Of a stretch of DNA of 49,457 nucleotides, positions 16,837 through 24,364 are shown piece after piece. Numbering within the stretch: position 1 is the first letter of the stretch; the number at the start of each line of letters is the position of its first letter. Location: positions 1 through 49,457 of the forward strand of contig CAJLNC010000008.1 in the NCBI GenBank assembly GCA_905207905.1, in the 5' to 3' direction. The notes under the pieces are model-generated. The model was not told the origin of the DNA, made no database searches, and was given only the letters and a program-made list of their open reading frames with translations. The stretch comes from an uncultured Lachnospiraceae bacterium. GTDB lineage: Bacteria > Bacillota_A > Clostridia > Lachnospirales > Lachnospiraceae. Both the position numbers and the translations under genes were made by a program.

Positions 16837-17232
16837 CTACTCCCCATCATCCAGCTCCTCCAGAAAGGCCTCAGCCATACTTTCATAGCCAAAAAAACCA
16901 ATGGCATAGCTTAACCCTTCCCGGATCTCCTGTCTGGTATACTGATGAGCCTTTAAAAACGCTTCCTCCTTTTTGTTTAAATAATCATAAAACAAAAGCG
17001 CACAGAGAAAGTCCCTCCGGCTGTTTGCTTTCATCCCATCCACCATCAGATTTTCCGCCTCATTGATCTGCCCCGCATCGATCCTGTCTTTCCAGGGAAG
17101 GAAGGCCTCCTCCACCTCTTTCGGAATCTGCTCCATCTCTGGCCTGTCGATATCCACATTGCACAGCAGTTTAAAGAGCGTGCGGATCACTTCATGTATG
17201 ATCCGCATAATGTAATCCTTCTCCACATACAT
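16837..17232 (-). CDS. Small conserved protein, DUF6483-like
   Basis: 131 aa, soluble and helical. The N-terminus MYVEKDYIMRIIHEVIRTL resembles a clostridial family I know as DUF6483 (start MxxxKDxxMRxIE), function unknown. The C-terminal half is a helical repeat-like segment (NEAENLMVDGMKANSRRDFL, FYDYLNKKEEAFLKAH). The ATG at 17232 is preferred over one two codons upstream because GGAAGG is then 8 bases away rather than 2. It follows the HAD phosphatase gene by about 25 bp and is certainly co-transcribed with it. Confidence 0.7.
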   Translation of the reverse strand: MYVEKDYIMRIIHEVIRTLFKLLCNVDIDRPEMEQIPKEVEEAFLPWKDRIDAGQINEAENLMVDGMKANSRRDFLCALLFYDYLNKKEEAFLKAHQYTRQEIREGLSYAIGFFGYESMAEAFLEELDDGE

Positions 17233-17257
17233 GCCCATAACCTTCCCTTCTGTCCGG

Positions 17258-17863
17258 TCACAGTTTCAGCAGCGCCTCCCGCAGCCTTGTCACATCTGCA
17301 TCTGCAAAACAGTAACCCTCCATGCCGCAGGCTCTGCCGCCCTCGATATTCAAAGGCAGATCATCCACAAAATAGCACTCCTCCGGTTTCAGACAAAAGC
17401 GTTCAAACAGATGCTCATACATTTCCTTCTGAGGCTTCATACACTTCACTTCCGCGGAAAACAATACTCCGTCAAAGCACTCCACTGCCGGTAATAGTTC
17501 CCGATAAATATCTTTCAATCGAATGGCTGCATTGGAACACACATACAATCCGAAGCCTTTTGCCTTCAGCTCCCGGATCAACGGCTCCATCTCTTCTATG
17601 GGCCACATATTATATTTGTCCCAATCCCTCAGGCAAAGAGCCGCCGCCTCATGAAGGCGCTCCGGCAAACGACTGCACATCTGCTTTAATGCCTGCTCAT
17701 CCGTCAAAAGCCCCATATCCAACATTACCCATTCCGGGGAAACGAACACTCCGGTCAGCACCTGCTGTAAATCCTCCTCATTATTCAGATAGTGTTCACA
17801 GACTTTTCTTCCATTGTACCGAACCAGCACGTTTCCCATATCAAACACAATATTTTTAATCAT
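17258..17863 (-). CDS. HAD-superfamily hydrolase (subfamily IA, YihX-like)
   Basis: 201 aa. Motif I is FDMGNVLV (Asp nucleophile with Gly-Asn-Val, as in YihX sugar-phosphate phosphatases rather than the usual DxDxT). Motif II is YVCSNA, motif III is the Lys in KCMKPQKEMY and motif IV is YFVDDLPLN. A helical cap lies at about residues 20-85. It is likely a cytosolic phosphatase of small phosphorylated sugars or nucleotides. AGAGGA precedes the ATG. It is the first gene of a two-gene unit with the DUF6483-like gene, divergent from yqeB. Confidence 0.88.
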   Translation of the reverse strand: MIKNIVFDMGNVLVRYNGRKVCEHYLNNEEDLQQVLTGVFVSPEWVMLDMGLLTDEQALKQMCSRLPERLHEAAALCLRDWDKYNMWPIEEMEPLIRELKAKGFGLYVCSNAAIRLKDIYRELLPAVECFDGVLFSAEVKCMKPQKEMYEHLFERFCLKPEECYFVDDLPLNIEGGRACGMEGYCFADADVTRLREALLKL

Positions 17864-17949
17864 GAAAAGATCCTCTCTTACGTTTTTTTGACCACGCTGT
17901 TTTCCTTTTCTTTTTCTATTCTAACATAACTTTTTCTCTGTGGCTAGGA

Positions 17950-17978
17950 TTGAAAAAAAAGCTGTTTCACGGTATGAT
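17950..17978 (+). promoter_or_regulatory. Promoter of yqeB
   Basis: TTGAAA (17950-17955), a 17-base spacer and TATGAT (17973-17978), each five of six consensus bases. The family E repeat begins five bases after the -10, so it spans the expected transcription start and 5' leader. Confidence 0.65.
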
Positions 17979-17982
17979 AGTA

Positions 17983-18015
17983 GCATCCGTGTGCAAAGGA
18001 CATTACGCCTGAATC
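17983..18015 (+). repeat. Family E element, copy 3 (left half only)
   Basis: GCATCCGTGTGCAAAGGACA followed by TTACGCCTGAATC matches the left part of the copies at 40148 and 44342 (GCATCCGTRTACnnnnGACA then ATACGGTYAGAA). No right terminus is recognised. It lies at the predicted start of the yqeB transcript. Confidence 0.5.
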
Positions 18016-18079
18016 TATGATACTGGCTGTCAGCTCCTGCATTCGAACACCATTATGTAAAACTATTGGGGGAGATTTT

Positions 18080-18913
18080 ATGTGTTTTCCAAAAGATAAA
18101 TTGATCATCGTAAGGGGAGGCGGGGATCTGGCCAGCGGCACCATTCACCGTCTGGTACGCTGCGGTTTTCCGGTACTGGTGCTGGAGACTGCCCACCCTT
18201 CTGCCATCCGGCGTCAGGTGGCTTTCTCAGAAGCCGTATACGATCAGACTGCCTCTATTGAAGGCATTACCTGCCATCTGGTGCAAGATTTCCATCAGGC
18301 CAAGCAAGTCATGTCCCGGGGGGAGGCAGCGCTGCTCATTGATGAAACCTGCAGCATTTTAAAAGAGGTACGCCCCTGGGCTTTGATCGACGGGATTCTT
18401 GCCAAGCGAAATCTGGGCACTGCCAGGAATATGGCAGATAAAACCATTGCCCTTGGGCCTGGATTTACTGCCGGTACAGACGTGGATCTGGTAATTGAGA
18501 CCAAACGGGGCCATAATCTTGGACGGATTATCACCAAAGGGCAGGCGGCTGCCAACACCGGGATCCCCGGCCTCATTGGAGGCTATGGAAAGGAGCGGGT
18601 GATCCATGCACCCGGTGCCGGACAGATCCAGCCTTTGGCACAGATCGGAGATCATGTAGATCAGGGACAGGTGATTGCCTGGATCCTTCCTGAAGCAGAC
18701 AGTGAAAAAAAGATTCCTGTCACCGCCACCCTCACCGGCCTTCTTCGCGGCATGATTCGACCTGGTTATCCGGTGAACAAGGGCTTTAAGATTGCTGATA
18801 TTGATCCAAGAGAGACTGAGTACGAAAACTGCTTCACCATCTCCGACAAAGCCCGGTGTATTGCCGGCTCTGTACTGGAGGGTCTGTTATTCCTAGATCG
18901 GATACAGGAATAA
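18080..18913 (+). CDS. yqeB: YqeB, selenium-dependent molybdenum hydroxylase system protein
   Basis: 277 aa, family also called EF2563. The N-terminal part (LIIVRGGGDLASGTIHRLVR, PVLVLETAHPSAIRRQVAFS) is a Rossmann-like nucleotide-binding region. The C-terminal part (GQIQPLAQIGDHVDQGQVIA) looks like a lipoyl/biotinyl-type barrel. It is genetically linked to selenium-containing molybdenum hydroxylases such as xanthine dehydrogenases and is thought to help insert selenium into the cofactor; the biochemistry is unproven. The frame is open further upstream, but GGGGGAG 6 bases before the ATG at 18080 marks the start. yqeC follows. Confidence 0.92.
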   Translation: MCFPKDKLIIVRGGGDLASGTIHRLVRCGFPVLVLETAHPSAIRRQVAFSEAVYDQTASIEGITCHLVQDFHQAKQVMSRGEAALLIDETCSILKEVRPWALIDGILAKRNLGTARNMADKTIALGPGFTAGTDVDLVIETKRGHNLGRIITKGQAAANTGIPGLIGGYGKERVIHAPGAGQIQPLAQIGDHVDQGQVIAWILPEADSEKKIPVTATLTGLLRGMIRPGYPVNKGFKIADIDPRETEYENCFTISDKARCIAGSVLEGLLFLDRIQE

Positions 18914-18951
18914 CAAAGTGATGTTGCAAACTACCTCCGGCGGTACCCTTT

Positions 18952-19013
18952 CCGGTGATTTTTCTCCGAAAAATAGCCTGTTTTCGGGAAAAAACACACT
19001 AAAAATCCACCGG
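18952..19013. repeat. Nested inverted repeat between yqeB and yqeC
   Basis: Outer arms CCGGTGATTTTT (18952-18963) and AAAAATCCACCGG (19001-19013) pair with one bulge. Inside, TCCGAAAA pairs with TTTTCGGGA. The roughly 200-bp gap between yqeB and yqeC is otherwise empty, so this large hairpin could terminate, stabilise or attenuate the transcript. No second copy was seen in the window. Confidence 0.6.
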
Positions 19014-19114
19014 ATCCAGTATTTTGTACCCCCATCCGCCTGCGGGCAGGCCGCTTTCGCTTCCCCACATCTGTTGGATGAATTTTATCTTAGAAATTAT
19101 TTTCAGAGGACTTT

Positions 19115-20038
19115 ATGCGCTATTTATTTTTTTCTAACCAAACCTGGCAGGAACCGACAGAATTTCCCCATCGGCTGCTTCCCTTCCTGATAAAGGAGCG
19201 TGGGAAAATTTCTCCGCCGGAGCATGCCCGCAGCAGCGCCCCTGCCAACTACCGTCGGAACCGCTTTCCCAGGGAAGCTGCCCCCCTGACCATCGCAGCG
19301 GTGGGCGCAGGCGGAAAAACCTCCCTCCTGATGCAGCTTATGAAAGAATGCCTCCAGCTTGGGCTTCGGGTGATGGTTACCACTACCACCCACATGTTTC
19401 TTCCAAAAACCCATCTGACATCTGCCGCTTTTACAGGTATTCAATCATGGAGCCAGTCTTCCCCCATTTCCTGCTCTGACAGTAACCCTGTATTTCTGGG
19501 AAATCCTGTCAACCCTCCGGTTTTGCAGGAGGGCTGGGTCAAATGCAGCGCGCCTGACCCTGAGCTGTTTTGGAAGCTGTACCCTGATATGGATGTGGTT
19601 TTGGTGGAAGCAGACGGTTCCAAACGGTTTCCGGTAAAAATACCGGCATCCTGGGAACCGGTAATCCCGGGCTGTACGGATCTCATTCTTGCCATATACG
19701 GTCTTTCCTCTTTGGGAAAAACTTTGGGAGAAAGCTGTCATCGCTGGGCGCTTCTGGGAGAAACCTTTCCTGCTTCCCATCCTGATGACCTCTCCCGGCA
19801 AATGCTTTCTTCCCGTCCTGATGATTCTTGCCAGAAACCGCTCTCTTCCTGGCAGATCACGCCTAAACTTCTGGGAACTCTTATGAAACAGAATTATCTG
19901 GATCCTCTGGGCAAAAAATATGGATATCCTTCCGTAATCCCAGTGTGGAATCAGGCGGATACCCAGGAGCTTACAGAGGCTGCCAAAATTGCTGCGGCCT
20001 GCTGCGGCGCTTCACTTCAGCTTATCACTGCATTTTAG
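19115..20038 (+). CDS. yqeC: YqeC, selenium cofactor biosynthesis accessory protein
   Basis: 307 aa. A P-loop-like IAAVGAGGKTSLL lies at about residues 59-71, followed by VMVTTTTHMF, DVVLVEADGSKRFPVKIP and DLILAIYGLSSLGKTLGE, the signature stretches of the YqeC family. It accompanies selenium-dependent molybdenum hydroxylases; its exact role is unknown but a nucleotide-dependent cofactor step is likely. AGAGGA sits 4 bases before the ATG. The first about 55 residues are poorly conserved by eye, and a region near residues 225-250 is repetitive (PDDLSRQMLSSRPDDSCQ), so part of the length may be lineage-specific. The gene follows yqeB by 201 bp. Confidence 0.88.
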   Translation: MRYLFFSNQTWQEPTEFPHRLLPFLIKERGKISPPEHARSSAPANYRRNRFPREAAPLTIAAVGAGGKTSLLMQLMKECLQLGLRVMVTTTTHMFLPKTHLTSAAFTGIQSWSQSSPISCSDSNPVFLGNPVNPPVLQEGWVKCSAPDPELFWKLYPDMDVVLVEADGSKRFPVKIPASWEPVIPGCTDLILAIYGLSSLGKTLGESCHRWALLGETFPASHPDDLSRQMLSSRPDDSCQKPLSSWQITPKLLGTLMKQNYLDPLGKKYGYPSVIPVWNQADTQELTEAAKIAAACCGASLQLITAF

Positions 20039-20088
20039 AGTCTGTCTCTGAATCGATAGATACTTTCAAAATTTAGGAGGTGGCTTCA

Positions 20089-20955
20089 TTGTCAAACACT
20101 GCACAAAAACGCAAAACCTTTCTGATCGATCTGCTCTGCGATATCATCGGCAGCGTCCTATTTGCCATGGGAATCTACAGCTTTGCCTCCATGGCAGATT
20201 TTGCTCCCGGAGGGATCTCCGGTCTGGCCCTGATCAGCAACTATCTCTGGGGACTTCCTATTGGTCTTATGAACCTGCTGCTGAATGTGCCTCTGGTGCT
20301 GATCAGCTATAAGGTAGTAGGAAAAACCTTTCTGCTAAAAACCGCCCGTTCCATGATCATCTCCACTATTTTCCTGGATGTGCTGTTTCCCTATACACAG
20401 CCCTACACCGGAAGCCCCTTTATGGCGGCTCTGTATTCCGGCCTGTGCATCGGCGCCGGAATGGCTTTCTTTTATATGAGGGGCAGCAGCTCAGGAGGAA
20501 TGGACTTTTTGATCATGACCATCAAGGTGCGCCATCCCCATTTTTCCTTTGGACTTGTCACCATGATCAGTGATTTTCTGGTAATCCTTCTTGGATGGCC
20601 GGTATTCAAAAATATCGACGCTGTGCTGTATGGTCTGGCCTCCTCCTTTGTCACCTCCCTGGTGCTGGACAAAATCCTCTACGGCATGGGCGCTGGCAAG
20701 CTGCTGATCATCATCACCGTCCACGGACAGGCTCTGGCAGATCAGATCGGAAAAATGACCGACCGGGGTTCCACCCTGATCAAGGCTATGGGCACCTACA
20801 CGAAAGATCACAGGGATGTGCTTTTATGCGCCTGCTCCAAGTCTCAGACCTATCTGATCACCAACACGGTTCATGAACTGGACCCTGATGCCTTTATTAT
20901 GATCACTGAGACCAGCGAAGTATTTGGAGAAGGGTTTATTGAAAAAAAGAAATAA
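20089..20955 (+). CDS. YitT-family membrane protein
   Basis: 288 aa, DUF161/DUF2179 architecture. Five or six hydrophobic segments make up residues 10-200, with the family motif FAPGGISGLALISNYLWGLP and the glycine-rich RGSSSGGMDFLIM. A soluble C-terminal domain follows (DRGSTLIKAMGTYTKDHRDV, DPDAFIMITETSEVFGEGF). Function unknown; members are common in Firmicutes. The start is a TTG at 20089 with AGGAGG 8 bases upstream. The GTG at 20080 overlaps the Shine-Dalgarno itself and is rejected. It follows yqeC by 50 bp and is convergent with the symporter gene. Confidence 0.9.
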   Translation: MSNTAQKRKTFLIDLLCDIIGSVLFAMGIYSFASMADFAPGGISGLALISNYLWGLPIGLMNLLLNVPLVLISYKVVGKTFLLKTARSMIISTIFLDVLFPYTQPYTGSPFMAALYSGLCIGAGMAFFYMRGSSSGGMDFLIMTIKVRHPHFSFGLVTMISDFLVILLGWPVFKNIDAVLYGLASSFVTSLVLDKILYGMGAGKLLIIITVHGQALADQIGKMTDRGSTLIKAMGTYTKDHRDVLLCACSKSQTYLITNTVHELDPDAFIMITETSEVFGEGFIEKKK

Positions 20956-20976
20956 GCAGCTTCACTTTCCAGCCTT

Positions 20977-21005
20977 GCTCTCCCCGCTGCCAAGCGGAGG
21001 AGAGC
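20977..21005. terminator. Hairpin between convergent yitT-like and symporter genes
   Basis: GCTCTCC-CCGC and GCGG-AGGAGAGC arms pair around a short loop. There is no T-run on the plus strand, so it may stabilise mRNA ends or need Rho rather than act as a classical terminator. Confidence 0.45.
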
Positions 21006-21080
21006 AGCTCCTCACAGTCCCGTCTGTACAATTCTCTCTCAAAACCGTTTCCCAGCTTTTCCAGCGCTGCCTTCTGCGCC

Positions 21081-22619
21081 TTAATTTCCCAGAGTCGTTT
21101 TCTGGTATACACTCACAGTTTTATGATAGCAGGCAAAAGCATCCTCCACCAGTTTCTGATCCGGCTTTGCTGTAAATGCGCTCACCACCGGCACCAGCAC
21201 CAGCCCGGAAAGCATGGCAAAGGCGCCGCAGTTGATAGGAGACTGAAGAATTGCCGGGAATAAGCTTTTATTTGTCATATTCAGAATCATAATACCAGAG
21301 CCGAACACAAAACTTACCCAACAGGCAGCACCTGTAGTCCTTTTCCAGTACAAACCGTACAGAAAAGGCGCCAGAAAAGCGCCGGAGAGGGCTCCCCAGG
21401 AGATGCCCATCAGCTGAGCTATAAAAGTGACAGAGCTTTTGTACTGAATGATGGCAATCACCACAGAGATGGCAATAAACACCACGATCAGGCTTCTCAT
21501 CAGACCCACCTGCTTTTTCTCATCCATCTCCTTGATAAAATTATCCTTCAGAAAATCAATGGTCAGAGTAGAACTGGATGCCAGCACCAGGGAAGACAAG
21601 GTGGACATGGAAGCTGACAATACCAGAATCACTACCAACGCGATCATCAGGGGCGACAGGCCGGAAAGCATGGTGGGAATAATGCTGTCATAGCCCCCTG
21701 CTGCCAGATCGATTTTGTCTGAAAAAAGCCGCCCAAAACCGCCCAGAAAATAACAGCCTCCTGCTACAACCACAGCAAACAGGGTGGAAATCATGGTTCC
21801 CTTTTTAATCGCTTCCTCATTTTTAATCGCATAGAATTTCTGCACCATCTGGGGAAGTCCCCAGGTGCCCAGAGAAGTGAGTACCACTACTCCCAAAAGA
21901 TTCAAAGGATCCGGTCCGAAAAAGGAAGCAAAGACCCCGGGAACTGTGCTTACCGACTCATCTCTCACCTGCGCCAGCCCCTCTATGGCTGCCAAAAAGC
22001 CTCCCTGGCTGTTCAGGACTGCTGCGATCACCAGGACGATACCCACCAGCATAATGATGCCCTGGATGAAATCATTGATAGCGGTAGCCATGTATCCTCC
22101 AGCCACCACATACACTCCGGTGAGCACTGCCATAAGGATGATGCACACCGTATAATCAATGTCAAAAGCCATACCAAAAAGCCGGGAAAGGCCATTGTAC
22201 AAAGACGCTGTGTAAGGAATCAGGAAAATAAATACAATCACAGAAGCGCCTATCTTTAAAGCCTTGCTGTCAAATCTGGCCCCGAAAAATTCCGGCATGG
22301 TAGCTGAGTTTAAATACTGGCTCATGATCCTGGTGCGGCGTCCCAGAATCACCCAGGCCAGCAAAGAGCCCAGCACAGCATTCCCAAGGCCAATCCAGGT
22401 GGACGCAATACCGAAACGCCAGCCAAACTGCCCCGCATAGCCCACAAAGATCACCGCGGAAAAATAGGAAGTTCCATAGGCAAAGGCAGTGAGCCAGGGC
22501 CCCACCGACCGCCCTCCCAGCACAAAACCATTCACATCTGCCGCCTGTTTCCGGCAATAAATACCAATTGCCACCATCACAGCAAAAAATACGGTCAGCA
22601 TCCCAATCTTAATTATCAT
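21081..22619 (-). CDS. Sodium:solute symporter (SSS family, PutP/PanF-like)
   Basis: 512 aa with about 13 hydrophobic segments, the normal SSS topology. The N-terminal GFVLGGRSVGPWLTAFAYGTSYFSAVIFVGYAGQ contains the Na+/substrate helix region, and LSASMSTLSSLVLASSS is the family signature late in the protein. It imports a small organic solute with sodium. The substrate is unknown; proline, pantothenate, sialic acid and purine-related solutes are all found in the family. It has its own TTGACT-17-TATACT promoter and a leader with an inverted repeat. Confidence 0.92.
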   Translation of the reverse strand: MIIKIGMLTVFFAVMVAIGIYCRKQAADVNGFVLGGRSVGPWLTAFAYGTSYFSAVIFVGYAGQFGWRFGIASTWIGLGNAVLGSLLAWVILGRRTRIMSQYLNSATMPEFFGARFDSKALKIGASVIVFIFLIPYTASLYNGLSRLFGMAFDIDYTVCIILMAVLTGVYVVAGGYMATAINDFIQGIIMLVGIVLVIAAVLNSQGGFLAAIEGLAQVRDESVSTVPGVFASFFGPDPLNLLGVVVLTSLGTWGLPQMVQKFYAIKNEEAIKKGTMISTLFAVVVAGGCYFLGGFGRLFSDKIDLAAGGYDSIIPTMLSGLSPLMIALVVILVLSASMSTLSSLVLASSSTLTIDFLKDNFIKEMDEKKQVGLMRSLIVVFIAISVVIAIIQYKSSVTFIAQLMGISWGALSGAFLAPFLYGLYWKRTTGAACWVSFVFGSGIMILNMTNKSLFPAILQSPINCGAFAMLSGLVLVPVVSAFTAKPDQKLVEDAFACYHKTVSVYQKTTLGN

Positions 22620-22635
22620 GTTCTCTCCTCCTGCG

Positions 22636-22682
22636 CTTTAACACTTTTATGCTTTTATTTGCTAAACTTTATTTTGTTAAAG
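22636..22682 (-). promoter_or_regulatory. Inverted repeat in the symporter leader
   Basis: CTTTAACA (22636-22643) and TGTTAAAG (22675-22682) are exact 8-bp complementary arms 31 bases apart. The upstream arm overlaps the -10 region of the symporter promoter. It may be an operator pair or an mRNA hairpin. No regulator gene is adjacent. Confidence 0.35.
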
Positions 22683-22709
22683 TATAAAAGTTTTTTATGC
22701 AGAAGTCAA
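22681..22709 (-). promoter_or_regulatory. Promoter of the sodium:solute symporter
   Basis: On the minus strand TTGACT (22709-22704), a 17-base spacer and TATACT (22686-22681): five of six matches in both boxes. Confidence 0.75.
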
Positions 22710-22811
22710 GTTTTTTCTTTTCTATTTTCAGCATCCGAACAAAACTGCTGCAAACTACGCTTTTCCGCTTTCTGGAAACACCGGGAAGCATCTGCCCGTT
22801 CTGATATCCCT

Positions 22812-24296
22812 TTACAGCAGCAGAGATCTCACTGCTTCCTTGTCAAATATTACCTGCTTCTTTTCCTCCACCTCGATCTGATACAGTGCATTGGCAGCCA
22901 TGTGCTCTGCAGCCTGCTCCAGATCCCGGATACCGGAAGTATTTGCATGGATCTCCACCACTGCCTCCAGGCCTTCTTCTGTCACAATACATTCCTGCTC
23001 CCGCAGCCCCATGCGTTTTAATACCTTGGGCAGGGCAAACCGCGAAAAGATGATCTCCTTTTCCTCCCTGGTATAATCCGGAATCTCGATCACCGCAAAA
23101 CGGGACATCAAAGGAGCGCTGATCCGGCTCTTGTCATTGGCCGTGGCAATGGGGTACACGCCCACCGTAGGCACCATACACTCCATATAGTTATCCGTAA
23201 AACCCAGGTTGTCCAACAGGGTCAGCAGCACATCAGCCGGATTGCCGCTGCCCTTTCCTGCTGCGGCCTTATCCAGTTCATTGATGATAAACACCAGGTT
23301 GGACTCTCCTGCCATGGAAAAAGCCTCCATAATAATCCCCGGCTTTGCGTTGGCATAGACTCTGGAACTGCCGGTCAGCTGCTCCGGGTCATTGATAGAA
23401 CTCATATCCAGGGTAGTCCAGGGCAGCTTCAAAATCCTGGCCACCGCATAGGCGATCTGAGATTTTCCCGTACCTGCAGGCCCTACCAACAAAAGGCCGT
23501 ATGCAGGAAGCGTATGCGTCCGGTTGATCTGAATAATAGTCTCCATGATTCGCTGCTTCACCCGCTCCATACCGTAAAGCTCCTCATCCAGAATCCTTCT
23601 GGCCTCCTTCGGATCAATCGACTCAAAATAGTTGCTTTTCCACTGAATATTCATCATAATGGACAGCGCTCTCTGGGCGTGACGCCGCTCCTCCAAAGAT
23701 ACCTCATTGGAACGGGCCACTGCCAGATTCCTTCTGGCCCACAGGCGGATATTGTCCGGCAGGGTACGGCCGGCGCAGGTCATAAAGTCTGTAATGCTCT
23801 GAAGGCTGGTAAGCTTCATCTCATCTCCCTGCTCCGCACCTTCCTCATCCTCTTCCTCCATCTGAGGGGCGCTGCTGGCCAGCAGCCGCCCGATCATATA
23901 TTGCAGAAATCCATCCTCCGCAGACAGTTTGGTTCCCCCTCCAAAAGCCATCTCCCGTATCCGGTAAACCGCATATCCTTCTTTCCTGTTTTCCCCAGAC
24001 AGACGCACCTGAATGTGATTCTCTCCCAGCCATTTTAAGAGGCTGACAAAGCGGGCATCCACCTGAAGAATATCTGCCAGGATTTTTCCCTCCTCCTCCT
24101 TAAATTCGAAAGAGGTTCCCTTAATGGGATTGGTAAAAATCCCCCAGGAATGATGACTCCACTGGCGGTCTTTATTATCCAGAACCAAAATCGGCTTCTG
24201 TGCTGTGGCTTCTGTCTCGTTAGAATAAAAAATTGTATAGGTACATTCCCCTTTTGTTTTTGTGTCCGGGGTATTGGAAAAATCAAATACTGGCAT
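22812..24296 (-). CDS. Lon-like AAA+ ATPase lacking the protease domain
   Basis: 494 aa. Walker A GPAGTGKS lies at about residues 272-279 and a Walker B variant LVFIINELDK at about 333-342. Next come a sensor 1 region PIATANDKSRIS and a C-terminal helical lid (HANTSGIRDLEQAAEHMAAN) that resembles the sensor-2 helix of Lon proteases. There is no C-terminal Ser-Lys protease domain and no Lon N-terminal domain. Residues about 1-145 are unrecognised, followed by an acidic stretch (EEEDEEGAEQGDE). The ATG at 24296 is used because GAAGGAG precedes it; a further 19 codons upstream are open. It lies 69 bp after nspC, so it is probably the last gene of the polyamine operon. It may be an unfoldase or assembly factor; the partner is unknown. 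Confidence 0.8.
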   Translation of the reverse strand: MPVFDFSNTPDTKTKGECTYTIFYSNETEATAQKPILVLDNKDRQWSHHSWGIFTNPIKGTSFEFKEEEGKILADILQVDARFVSLLKWLGENHIQVRLSGENRKEGYAVYRIREMAFGGGTKLSAEDGFLQYMIGRLLASSAPQMEEEDEEGAEQGDEMKLTSLQSITDFMTCAGRTLPDNIRLWARRNLAVARSNEVSLEERRHAQRALSIMMNIQWKSNYFESIDPKEARRILDEELYGMERVKQRIMETIIQINRTHTLPAYGLLLVGPAGTGKSQIAYAVARILKLPWTTLDMSSINDPEQLTGSSRVYANAKPGIIMEAFSMAGESNLVFIINELDKAAAGKGSGNPADVLLTLLDNLGFTDNYMECMVPTVGVYPIATANDKSRISAPLMSRFAVIEIPDYTREEKEIIFSRFALPKVLKRMGLREQECIVTEEGLEAVVEIHANTSGIRDLEQAAEHMAANALYQIEVEEKKQVIFDKEAVRSLLL

Positions 24297-24364
24297 GGTA
24301 AAACACTCCTTCTGTACATTGCACTGTTCCTGCCCGGCCTTCCTGTTCTCCACGAAAAAACGGT

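Noticed and set aside
20080..20955. GTG at 20080 as start of the YitT-like gene
   Set aside because: The codon overlaps the AGGAGG Shine-Dalgarno itself; the TTG at 20089 has the correct 8-base spacing.
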